The notes beneath the pieces are model-generated. The model ran no database searches. It was not told the DNA's origin and was given only the letters and a program-made list of their open reading frames with translations. A stretch of DNA of 23,275 nucleotides, taken from DASSTJ01 sp035707965 (GTDB lineage: Bacteria > Actinomycetota > Actinomycetes > Actinomycetales > Angustibacteraceae). A program made the position numbers and the translations under genes. This document shows, piece after piece, positions 14,286-21,426 of the stretch. The stretch covers positions 1 through 23,275 of the forward strand of contig DASSTJ010000186.1 in NCBI GenBank assembly GCA_035707965.1, in the 5' to 3' direction. How positions within the stretch are numbered: the first letter of the stretch is position 1; each line of letters begins with the position of its first letter.

Positions 14286-15902
14286 ATGGCTGACCCGACG
14301 TCCGGACGAGCGCCCGACGAGCTGGAGGGCCGCACCGAGTCCGGGCTGCCGTTCGAGAAGGTCTACGGTCCCGACGCCCTCGAGGGGTGGGACGCCGCCC
14401 AGCAGCTCGGTGATCCCGGCGGCTACCCCTTCACGCGCGGCGTCTACCCGAGCATGTACACCGGGCGACCGTGGACCATGCGGCAGTACGCCGGTTTCGG
14501 CACGGCGAAGGAGTCGAACGAGCGCTACCACCAGCTCGTCAAGGCCGGCACCGGCGGCCTGAGCGTCGCGTTCGACCTGCCCACGCAGATGGGTTTCGAC
14601 TCGGACGAGGCCATCGCGCACGGCGAGGTCGGCAAGGTCGGCGTGGCCATCGACTCGATCGACGACATGCGCCTGCTCTTCGACGGTATCCCGCTCGGCG
14701 AGGTGTCGACGTCCATGACGATCAACGCGCCGGGCTCGGTGCTGCTGCTGCTGTACCAGCTGGTGGCCGAGGAGCAGGGCTTCGACGGCAGCAGCCTGAC
14801 CGGCACGATCCAGAACGACGTGCTCAAGGAGTACATCGCGCGGGGTACCTACATCTACCCGCCGAAGGAGTCGCTGCGCCTCATCGCTGACACGTTCGCC
14901 TACTGCCGCACCGAGCTGCCGCGGTGGAACACGATCAGCATCTCGGGCTACCACATGGCCGAGGCAGGGGCGACGCCCGCGCAGGAGGTCGCGTTCACGC
15001 TGGCCAACGCCAAGGCGTACGTGCAGGCAGCGGTCGACGCCGGCCTGGACGTCGACGACTTCGCTCCCCGACTGTCGTTCTTCTTCGTGGCGCGCACCAC
15101 CTTCTTGGAGGAGGTGGCGAAGTTCCGGGCAGCCCGCCGCATCTGGGCACAGCTGATGCGGGACGAGTTCGGCGCGAGGAACCCCAAGTCGCAGATGCTG
15201 CGCTTCCACACGCAGACTGCCGGAGTGCAGCTGACCGCGCAGCAGCCCGAGGTGAACCTGGTGCGTGTGGCGCTGCAGGCGCTCGGCGCGGTGCTCGGCG
15301 GCACGCAGAGCCTGCACACCAACTCGTACGACGAGGCGATCGCCCTGCCCACGCAGAAGGCGGCGCGGCTGGCGCTGCGCACGCAGCAGGTCATCGCGTA
15401 CGAGAGCGACGTGACGAAGACCGTCGACCCGTTTGCGGGCTCGTACGTCGTCGAGTCGCTGACCGACGACCTGGAGACCGCCGTTCGCGAGCTCATGCAG
15501 GCCGTCGACGACCGCGGTGGTGCGGTCGCGGCGATCGAGGAGGGCTTCCAGAAGTCCGAGATCGAGCGGTCCGCCTACGCGATCGCCCAGCAGATCGACG
15601 ACGGCGAGCGGGTCGTCGTCGGGCTCAACCGCTACACGATCGACGACGAGGAGCCGTACGAGCCGCTGCGGGTGGACCCGGCGATCGAGGCCGAGCAGGC
15701 AGCCCGGCTGGCGACGCTGCGCGCCGAGCGTGACCAGGCGGCCGTCGACCGTGCGCTCGCTGCCGTGCAGGAGGCGGCGAAGGGCAGCGACAACGTGCTG
15801 TTCCCCATGAAGGAGGCGTTGCGCGCTCGGGCGACCGTCGGCGAGGTCTGCCACGCGCTCCGCGCGGTCTGGGGCACGTACGTCCCACGCGACGCCTTCT
15901 GA
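14286..15902 (+). CDS. Methylmalonyl-CoA mutase, large (catalytic) subunit without B12 domain
   Basis: Adenosylcobalamin-dependent carbon-skeleton mutase, interconverting (R)-methylmalonyl-CoA and succinyl-CoA. The 538 residues cover only the substrate-binding TIM barrel, for example PWTMRQYAGFG (62-72), GLSVAFDLPTQMGFDSD and ISISGYHMAEAGAT. The protein ends with ATVGEVCHALRAVWGTY, where the C-terminal cobalamin domain (DxHxxG) of one-chain mutases would follow. Tyr68 and Arg186 align with Tyr89 and Arg207 of the Propionibacterium enzyme, which bind the carboxylate of methylmalonyl-CoA. Isobutyryl-CoA mutase has Phe and Gln there, and 2-hydroxyisobutyryl-CoA mutase has Ile in place of the Tyr, so methylmalonyl-CoA (or possibly ethylmalonyl-CoA) is favoured. 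A separate B12-binding small subunit is needed and is not encoded in this window. The gene is flanked by a hairpin upstream and a 68-bp palindrome 12 bp downstream. Confidence 0.92.
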   Translation: MADPTSGRAPDELEGRTESGLPFEKVYGPDALEGWDAAQQLGDPGGYPFTRGVYPSMYTGRPWTMRQYAGFGTAKESNERYHQLVKAGTGGLSVAFDLPTQMGFDSDEAIAHGEVGKVGVAIDSIDDMRLLFDGIPLGEVSTSMTINAPGSVLLLLYQLVAEEQGFDGSSLTGTIQNDVLKEYIARGTYIYPPKESLRLIADTFAYCRTELPRWNTISISGYHMAEAGATPAQEVAFTLANAKAYVQAAVDAGLDVDDFAPRLSFFFVARTTFLEEVAKFRAARRIWAQLMRDEFGARNPKSQMLRFHTQTAGVQLTAQQPEVNLVRVALQALGAVLGGTQSLHTNSYDEAIALPTQKAARLALRTQQVIAYESDVTKTVDPFAGSYVVESLTDDLETAVRELMQAVDDRGGAVAAIEEGFQKSEIERSAYAIAQQIDDGERVVVGLNRYTIDDEEPYEPLRVDPAIEAEQAARLATLRAERDQAAVDRALAAVQEAAKGSDNVLFPMKEALRARATVGEVCHALRAVWGTYVPRDAF

Positions 15903-15913
15903 GCCGCGGCTTC

Positions 15914-15981
15914 CTGGAACTTGGTCAACCTTGTGTACGCCAAGCGCGCTCTTGACGTACACAAGGTTGACCAAGTTCCAG
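15914..15981. repeat. 68-bp palindrome with perfect 26-bp arms
   Basis: The left arm (15914-15939, beginning CTGGAACTTGG) and the right arm (15956-15981, ending CCAAGTTCCAG) are perfect reverse complements over 26 bp. The 16-nt centre is itself nearly symmetric (CAAG...CTTG, GC...GC), so the whole 68 bp reads as a palindrome with very few mismatches. The arms are about 50% G+C against roughly 70% around. It starts 12 bp after the mutase stop and ends before the amidohydrolase promoter. As RNA it would form a very stable hairpin and could end transcription, but a 26-bp perfect stem is longer than a terminator needs. A REP-like dispersed element is the main alternative. Confidence 0.9.
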
Positions 15982-16029
15982 CACGTCGCAGCAGGGCGGA
16001 GCCGCACGGCGGGCGCTCGTGCCGGGCGA

Positions 16030-16035
16030 TAGCCT
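16030..16035 (+). promoter_or_regulatory. Candidate -10 box (TAGCCT) of the amidohydrolase gene
   Basis: TAGCCT fits TANNNT and lies 10 bp before GTG 16046. There is no Shine-Dalgarno sequence, suggesting a leaderless or very short-leader transcript. It also argues against the in-frame GTG at 16019, which lies upstream of the box. Confidence 0.5.
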
Positions 16036-16045
16036 GACCGGCACC

Positions 16046-17269
16046 GTGACCGAGACCTCGCCGTCCCCTGCCGCCGCCCTGACCCTGGGTGGGGCTGCCG
16101 CCTCCCTGGTACTGCCGCGCGCGGACGACCTCGTGGCGTTCCGTCGCGACCTGCACGCCCACCCCGAGCTGGCCTGGGCGGAGAAGCGGACGACGCACCT
16201 GGTCGCCGAGCACCTGGAGCAGCACGGTCTCGCGGTGCAGCTGCTGCCCGGCACCGGGCTGCTCGCGGAGACGGGTCCGGTGACGGCAGCACCCCTGCTC
16301 GCCCTCCGTGCTGACCTGGACGCCCTCCCGCTCGACGACGTGACGGCGGACCCCTGGTCCTCGCGGGTCGCGGGCGTGTGCCACGCGTGCGGGCACGACG
16401 TCCACACCACCGCTCTGCTCGGCGCCGGGCTCGCCCTGCACGACCTGCACCGGGAGGGGCGCCTGCCCGGCCGCGTGCGCCTGATCTTCCAGCCCGCCGA
16501 GGAGGTCATGCCGGGTGGGGCGCACGACGTGCTCGCCGCCGGAGGGCTCGCAGGCGTGGGCCGGGTGTTCGCCCTGCACTGCGACCCGTCGCTGGACGTC
16601 GGCACCGTCGGCCTGCGCGAAGGTCCCATCACGGCTGCCTCCGACTCGGTGCACGTGCGGCTCACCGGTCGGGGCGGCCACACGTCGCGACCGCACCTGA
16701 CCGACGACCTCACCTACGCGCTGGCGAAGGTCGTGACCGACGTCCCCGCGGCGCTCTCGCGCGTCATCGACCCGCGCGCGGCGGTCAGCATGGTCTGGGG
16801 CGTCGTGCGGGCCGGCGTGGCGCGCAACGTCATCCCGGCGTTCGGCGAGCTGGCCGGCACCGTGCGCATGCTGGACGTGTCCGCGTGGGACGGCGCCGAA
16901 GCGGTTGTCACGCGACTGGTGCACGAGGTCGTCGCGCCGTACGGCGTGCGAGCCGAGGTCGACTACGTCCGGGGCGTGCCGCCGGTGGTCAACGAGGCGG
17001 TGTCGGCCGCGCTGCTGGAGCGGGCCGCGGCCACGGTGCTCGGCGAGCACGGCGTGCGTCCCGCAGAGCAGAGCATGGGCGGCGAGGACTTCGCCTGGTT
17101 CCTCGAGGAGGTGCCGGGGGCCCTGCTGCGGCTCGGCACGCGCACCCCGGGCGGCCGCACCTACGACCTTCACCAGGGTGACCTGCGGGTCGACGACAGC
17201 AGCGTCGTCATCGGTGCCGCGCTCCTTGCCCAAGCGGCTGTCGAGGCGCTACGCCACGGCGAGATCTGA
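16046..17269 (+). CDS. M20-family metallo-amidohydrolase (amino-acid N-acyl hydrolase type)
   Basis: Zinc-dependent peptidase/amidohydrolase of the M20D group, which cleaves N-acyl or N-carbamoyl bonds of amino acids (hippurate hydrolase, AmiA1/AmiB1-like). The 407 residues show all expected motifs: RADLDALPL with Asp90 and Asp92, CHACGHDVHT with H113 and H117-D118, the catalytic pair E152-E153 in QPAEEVMPGG, and the dimerisation-domain motif GRGGHTSRPH. The C-terminal MGGEDFAWFLEEVPGA supplies a late active-site region. GTG 16046 was chosen for its spacing from TAGCCT; GTG 16019 would add nine residues. The natural substrate cannot be told from sequence. In mycobacteria, amiA1/amiB1 also lie in the neighbourhood of nucleoside salvage and sdh genes, so the neighbourhood is partly conserved. 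Confidence 0.88.
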   Translation: MTETSPSPAAALTLGGAAASLVLPRADDLVAFRRDLHAHPELAWAEKRTTHLVAEHLEQHGLAVQLLPGTGLLAETGPVTAAPLLALRADLDALPLDDVTADPWSSRVAGVCHACGHDVHTTALLGAGLALHDLHREGRLPGRVRLIFQPAEEVMPGGAHDVLAAGGLAGVGRVFALHCDPSLDVGTVGLREGPITAASDSVHVRLTGRGGHTSRPHLTDDLTYALAKVVTDVPAALSRVIDPRAAVSMVWGVVRAGVARNVIPAFGELAGTVRMLDVSAWDGAEAVVTRLVHEVVAPYGVRAEVDYVRGVPPVVNEAVSAALLERAAATVLGEHGVRPAEQSMGGEDFAWFLEEVPGALLRLGTRTPGGRTYDLHQGDLRVDDSSVVIGAALLAQAAVEALRHGEI

Positions 17270-17283
17270 CAACGATCCCGTCC

Positions 17284-17304
17284 ACCGTTTGGTCGGATAA
17301 CGGT
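17284..17304. promoter_or_regulatory. Inverted repeat upstream of the nucleoside operon promoter
   Basis: ACCGTT-N9-AACGGT is a perfect 6-bp-arm dyad located 24 bp upstream of the -35 box of the BMP gene promoter. The position suits an activator or repressor site. No regulator family could be assigned from the sequence, and no regulator gene lies nearby. Confidence 0.35.
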
Positions 17305-17327
17305 TCGGGCAAGGACTTTCGGCAGGC

Positions 17328-17355
17328 CTGACAAGTGCCTCTCGAAGGGTAGAGT
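17328..17355 (+). promoter_or_regulatory. Sigma70-type promoter of the nucleoside uptake operon
   Basis: A -35 box CTGACA (17328-17333) and a -10 box TAGAGT (17350-17355) are separated by 16 bp. This is the best-formed promoter in the window. It gives a leader of about 53 nt ending in the AAGGAG ribosome binding site of the lipoprotein gene. Confidence 0.65.
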
Positions 17356-17415
17356 CTGCGTCCGGACGAGGGCCGGTTCGCGGTGCCTCTGGACGAAGAG
17401 AAGAAGGAGCACCCT

Positions 17416-18471
17416 GTGCGACGCACCATGAAGGTGGCGGCTCTCGTCGCCGCTTCCGCACTGGTCCTCGCGGCCTGCGGCAGCAACGACGACAACGCCT
17501 CGCCGTCGGCAAGCGGCTCGAGCACGAGCGCCAAGAAGAGCGACGTCAAGGTCGGTCTCGCCTACGACATCGGCGGCCGAGGCGACAAGTCGTTCAACGA
17601 CGCTGCTGCGGCGGGCCTCGAGAAGGCCAAGTCGGAGTTCGGCGTCGAGACCAAGGAGCTCGAGGCGAAGCCCGGCGAGACGGACGCCCAGAAGGAGGAG
17701 CGGCTGCGCCTGCTCGCCCAGGGTGGCTACAACACCGTCATCGCGGTCGGTTTCGCGTACGCGACCGCCCTGAAGAAGGTCGCCGCCGACTTCCCCGACG
17801 TCCACTTCGCGATCGTGGATGACGCCAGCATCCAGGCCCCGAACGTGGCCGACCTGGTGTTCGCCGAGAACGAGGGCTCCTTCCTCGTCGGTGCCGCGGC
17901 CGCCCTCAAGACGAAGACGAACCACGTGGGCTTCGTCGGTGGCGTGAACGTGCCGCTGATCCAGAAGTTCCAGGCCGGCTTCGACGCGGGCGTCAAGGCC
18001 GTGAACCCCGACATCAAGATCGACAACAAGTACCTCACCCAGCCGCCGGACTTCAGCGGCTTCCAGGACCCGGCCAAGGGCAAGGTCGCTGGGCAGGGCA
18101 TGTACCAGGGCGGCGCGGACGTCGTCTTCGCGGCCGCCGGCTCCTCGGGCCTCGGCGTGTTCCAGGCCGCGAAGGACGCGAACGCCCTGGCGATCGGTGT
18201 CGACTCCGACCAGTACAACACCGTCGACGCGGCCCTCAAGGACGTCATCCTCACCTCGATGGTGAAGAAGGTCGACGTGGCCGTCTACAACTTCATCCAG
18301 TCGGTCACCAAGGGCAGCGCACTCAGCGGCACGCAGACCTTCGACCTGAAGGCCGGCGGCGTCGACTACTCCACCTCCGGTGGCAAGGTCGACGACATCA
18401 AGTCGAAGCTCGACGACTTCAAGCAGAAGATCATCTCGGGCGAGATCAAGGTGCCGGACAGCGTCAGCTGA
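17416..18471 (+). CDS. BMP-family ABC transporter lipoprotein, probable nucleoside-binding protein
   Basis: Surface lipoprotein (351 residues) of the basic membrane protein (Med/PnrA) family, which binds purine and pyrimidine nucleosides. The signal peptide ends in the lipobox L18-A-A-C21, so Cys21 should be lipidated. Ligand-binding stretches typical of the family are DIGGRGDKSFND, a GYNTVIAVGFAY region, AENEGSFLVGAAAA, and GVDSDQYNT. GTG 17416 was chosen because AAGGAG lies six bases before it; an in-frame GTG at 17383 would place the ribosome binding site inside the gene. It is the first gene of an operon with ATPase, two permeases, cytidine deaminase and thymidine phosphorylase, which strongly supports nucleosides as cargo. 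A terminator-like hairpin follows, suggesting higher expression than the rest of the operon. Confidence 0.93.
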   Translation: MRRTMKVAALVAASALVLAACGSNDDNASPSASGSSTSAKKSDVKVGLAYDIGGRGDKSFNDAAAAGLEKAKSEFGVETKELEAKPGETDAQKEERLRLLAQGGYNTVIAVGFAYATALKKVAADFPDVHFAIVDDASIQAPNVADLVFAENEGSFLVGAAAALKTKTNHVGFVGGVNVPLIQKFQAGFDAGVKAVNPDIKIDNKYLTQPPDFSGFQDPAKGKVAGQGMYQGGADVVFAAAGSSGLGVFQAAKDANALAIGVDSDQYNTVDAALKDVILTSMVKKVDVAVYNFIQSVTKGSALSGTQTFDLKAGGVDYSTSGGKVDDIKSKLDDFKQKIISGEIKVPDSVS

Positions 18472-18496
18472 GTCAGTCCTCTGATCCTGCACGACG

Positions 18497-18532
18497 GTCG
18501 GGCCCGGGGACGGTGACGTCCTCGGGCCCGAC
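18497..18532 (+). terminator. Terminator or attenuator hairpin after the BMP lipoprotein gene
   Basis: GTCGGGCCCG (18497-18506) and CGGGCCCGAC (18523-18532) form a perfect 10-bp, very GC-rich stem with a 16-nt loop, followed by the T-rich GTGTCTGTTCC. It lies 25 bp after the lipoprotein stop and upstream of the ATPase gene. Partial read-through would give excess binding protein over transporter core. Confidence 0.65.
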
Positions 18533-18560
18533 GTGTCTGTTCCTCGCCCGCAGAACCGCC

Positions 18561-18566
18561 TAGCCT
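18561..18566 (+). promoter_or_regulatory. Candidate internal -10 box (TAGCCT) upstream of the ATPase gene
   Basis: TAGCCT fits TANNNT and lies about 35 bp before ATG 18602, downstream of the hairpin, so the ATPase and later genes may also be transcribed separately. The ribosome binding site AAGGAG (18591-18596) follows. No good -35 box was seen. Confidence 0.4.
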
Positions 18567-18601
18567 GACGCCGCCACTCCCGCGCCGCAGAAGGAGCCAC
18601 C

Positions 18602-20302
18602 ATGCCAGCCGCTGTCACCGAGGCCGGCCCTGCACCCGTGTCGGGTGGGGGCCAGATCGCCGTCCAGCTGCAGGGCATCACCAAGCGGTTCCCGGGCGTC
18701 GTGGCGAACCGCGACGTGAACATCACGGTGCGGCGGGGTTCCGTCCACGCGATCGTGGGGGAGAACGGCGCCGGCAAGTCGACGCTGATGAAGATCCTCT
18801 ACGGCATGCAGCGGCCGGACGAGGGCACGATCAGCATCGACGGGCGTCCACTCACGCTCGCGACGCCGAGCGACGCCATCGACGCGGGCATCGGCATGGT
18901 CCACCAGCACTTCATGCTGGCCGACAACTTCACGGTGCTCGAGAACGTCGTCCTCGGCAGCGAGCCGACGAAGACCGGCGGCCGCATCGACTTCGACACC
19001 GCCCGCGAGCGCATTCGCTCGATCTCGGACTCCTACGGGCTCGACGTGCGCCCGGACGCCCTGGTCGCCGACCTGGGCGTCGGTGACCGGCAGCGCGTCG
19101 AGATCCTCAAGGTCCTCTACCGAGGGGCGCGCATCCTCATCCTCGACGAGCCGACCGCGGTGCTGGTGCCGCAGGAGGTCCGTCGGCTGTTCGGCGCCAT
19201 CAAGGAGCTGACCGGCGAGGGCTTCACGGTGATCTTCATCTCGCACCACCTCGACGAGGTGCTCGAGATCGCGGACGAGATCACCGTCATCCGTCGAGGT
19301 GAGACGGTCGCCACGGTGCTGCCGCGTGACGTGACAGCGTCGCAGCTGGCCGAGCTGATGGTGGGCAGCGAGCTGCCGTCCCCCGAGACGCGTGAGTCCA
19401 CGGTGACCGACCGGGTCGTGCTGGAAGGCCGTGGTCTCACCGTGGTCGACGCCGACGGCCGCGAGGTGGTCAAGGACGTCGACCTGACCATCCACGCCGG
19501 CGAGGTCCTGGGCATCGCCGGCGTCGAGGGCAACGGCCAGACGCAGCTCGTCGAGGCGATCGTCGGCATGCTGCCGCTCGTCGGCGGGCGGCTGGAGCTC
19601 GACGGCACCGACATCACCGGCTGGGGCACGCGCAAGTGCCGCGAGCTCGGCGTCGGCTTCATCCCTGAGGACCGGGGTCGCCACGGCCTGCTGCTCGAGG
19701 CGCCCCTCTGGGAGAACCGCATCCTCGGGCACCAGACGGAGAAGCCGAACTCGCGGGGCGTCTGGATCGACCGTCGGGGCGCGCGCAGCTCCACCGACCA
19801 GATCGTCGACGAGTACGACGTCCGCACGCCGGGCATCGACGTCACCGCCAACTCGCTGTCTGGTGGCAACCAGCAGAAGTTCATCGTGGGTCGCGAGATG
19901 AGCGGCTCGCCCAAGCTGCTGGTGGCCGCCCACCCCACGCGTGGTGTGGACGTCGGCGCGCAGGCGGCGATCTGGGAGCACATCCGCCGCGCCCGTCGTG
20001 ACGGCTTGGCTGTGCTCCTCATCAGCGCCGACCTGGACGAGCTCATCGGCTTGTCCGACACCATCAAGGTCATGCTGCGCGGCCGTCTGGTGGCGGACGC
20101 CGACCCGGCCACGGTGACGCCGGAGCAGCTGGGGTCCGCCATGACGGGCGCCGGGTCGGTCGACGAGCCGGCGGCACCGGCACCCGACCCGGTCGCGCAG
20201 CGGCTCGCGACACCCGACGCGGACGCGCCCGGCGCCGCCGCGGCCGACGTCGTGCAGGAACCGAGCCAACCCGGTCCGAACGCATCTGGGGAGTCGCTGT
20301 GA
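18602..20302 (+). CDS. Nucleoside-type ABC transporter ATPase with two fused nucleotide-binding domains
   Basis: Cytoplasmic ATPase of 566 residues that powers the BMP-dependent importer; it has two NBDs in one chain, as in RbsA/NupO-type proteins. NBD1 is canonical: Walker A GENGAGKST (53-61), LDEPT with D182 and E183, and a weak signature LGVGDRQRVEILK. NBD2 has a degenerate Walker A (GVEGNGQTQLV, starting at 307, no Lys), an intact signature LSGGNQQK (from 419) and AAHPTRGVDVGA, where the Walker B Asp-Glu is replaced by Ala-His (His444). Such degeneration of the second site is usual in this family. About 45 residues at the C-terminus are Ala/Pro/Asp-rich and probably disordered. The last codons overlap the next gene start by four bases. 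Confidence 0.94.
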   Translation: MPAAVTEAGPAPVSGGGQIAVQLQGITKRFPGVVANRDVNITVRRGSVHAIVGENGAGKSTLMKILYGMQRPDEGTISIDGRPLTLATPSDAIDAGIGMVHQHFMLADNFTVLENVVLGSEPTKTGGRIDFDTARERIRSISDSYGLDVRPDALVADLGVGDRQRVEILKVLYRGARILILDEPTAVLVPQEVRRLFGAIKELTGEGFTVIFISHHLDEVLEIADEITVIRRGETVATVLPRDVTASQLAELMVGSELPSPETRESTVTDRVVLEGRGLTVVDADGREVVKDVDLTIHAGEVLGIAGVEGNGQTQLVEAIVGMLPLVGGRLELDGTDITGWGTRKCRELGVGFIPEDRGRHGLLLEAPLWENRILGHQTEKPNSRGVWIDRRGARSSTDQIVDEYDVRTPGIDVTANSLSGGNQQKFIVGREMSGSPKLLVAAHPTRGVDVGAQAAIWEHIRRARRDGLAVLLISADLDELIGLSDTIKVMLRGRLVADADPATVTPEQLGSAMTGAGSVDEPAAPAPDPVAQRLATPDADAPGAAAADVVQEPSQPGPNASGESL

Positions 20303-21426
20303 AGAGCCGTCTCGACCCGGGGCGCATCGGTCTCGCCCTCGTGGCGCCGGTGCTGGCCCTCGTCTTCGCGGTCGCCATCGCCGTCGTCGTCCTGGTCATC
20401 AGCGGGTACAGCCCGCTGGACACCATCAAGCAGATGGTCGACTACGCGAGCCAGCCGCGCACCCAGGCGTTGATCGTCAACACCGCGACCTACTACTACC
20501 TGTCGGCGGTCGCGGTCGCCATCGGCTTCAAGATGAACCTGTTCAACATCGGCGTCGACGGCCAGTACCGGCTGGCGGCCCTAGCGGCTGCAGCGATCGG
20601 CGGCAACGTCGCGCTGCCGGGTCCGATCAACATCGTCCTGATGATCCTCGTCGCGATGGCGGTCGGGGCCATGTGGTCGGGCATCGCCGGCCTGCTGCGT
20701 GCCTGGCGCGGCGTCAGCGAGGTCATCAGCACGATCATGCTGAACGCCATCTCGACGGCGATCATCGCCTACCTGCTGCGACCAGGCAGACTGGCCGTGC
20801 AGACACAGGGCAGCAACAACATCGGCACGAAGCCGATACCGAAGTCCTCACAGGTGCCCGGCATCCCGCTGATCCCGGACGCCGGCATGAAGGTCTTCGG
20901 CCTCATCATCGTGGCCATCGGAGTCGGCGTCGGGTACTCGGTGCTGCTGAACCGCACCGTCTTCGGCTTCGACCTCCGCGCCACCGGCTGGTCGCAGACG
21001 GCAGCGGTGGCCAGCGGCGTGGACGTCAAGAAGATGCTCGTGGTCGCGATGCTGCTGTCGGGCGCCGTCGCCGGGCTGGTGGGCATGCCCCAGCTGCTCG
21101 GGCAGTCCTACTCCTACAGCCTCGACTTCCCGACCGGGCTGGGCTTCACCGGAATCGCGATCGCACTGCTGGGCCGCAACCACCCGGTCGGCATCGCCTT
21201 CGGCGCCCTCCTGTGGGCGTTCCTCGACCAGTCGTCGCAGATCCTCGACCTCGAGGGCGTCCCGAAGGAGATCGTCACGATCATCCAGGGCGCCACGGTG
21301 CTCAGCGTCGTCATCGCCTACGAGCTCGTGCGCCGCTACCGCCTGGTGCAGGAGCAGCGGAACGTCGGCAAGGCGCTCGGTGAGACCAGCGAGCCACCCG
21401 TCGTCTCGAGCGGAGCCACGGCATGA
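20299..21426 (+). CDS. Nucleoside-type ABC transporter permease 1 (BPD_transp_2 family)
   Basis: Inner-membrane permease of 375 residues with about nine to ten hydrophobic segments, beginning at residue 9 (IGLALVAPVLALVFAVAIAVVVLVISGY). Family stretches include GFKMNLFNIGVDGQY, the loop RAWRGVSEVISTIMLNAIS, and a cytoplasmic segment near ATGWSQTAAVASGVDVKK. The start is GTG 20299, overlapping the ATPase stop (GTGA), and the stop overlaps the next start as ATGA, so the three genes are translationally coupled. Paired with the following permease it forms the heterodimeric pore for the nucleosides captured by the lipoprotein. Branched-chain amino acid permeases share the fold, but the BMP gene and salvage enzymes favour nucleosides. 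Confidence 0.92.
   Translation: MKSRLDPGRIGLALVAPVLALVFAVAIAVVVLVISGYSPLDTIKQMVDYASQPRTQALIVNTATYYYLSAVAVAIGFKMNLFNIGVDGQYRLAALAAAAIGGNVALPGPINIVLMILVAMAVGAMWSGIAGLLRAWRGVSEVISTIMLNAISTAIIAYLLRPGRLAVQTQGSNNIGTKPIPKSSQVPGIPLIPDAGMKVFGLIIVAIGVGVGYSVLLNRTVFGFDLRATGWSQTAAVASGVDVKKMLVVAMLLSGAVAGLVGMPQLLGQSYSYSLDFPTGLGFTGIAIALLGRNHPVGIAFGALLWAFLDQSSQILDLEGVPKEIVTIIQGATVLSVVIAYELVRRYRLVQEQRNVGKALGETSEPPVVSSGATA

Noticed and set aside
15914..15981. The palindrome as an insertion-sequence end or attachment site
   Set aside because: No transposase, integrase, target duplication or tRNA gene lies nearby, so mobility can only be suggested as a miniature element.
14223..16292. A 689-codon minus-strand open frame over the mutase gene and palindrome
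   Set aside because: It is the antisense shadow of the mutase gene; the opposite frame carries all conserved mutase motifs, and this frame has no recognisable domain.
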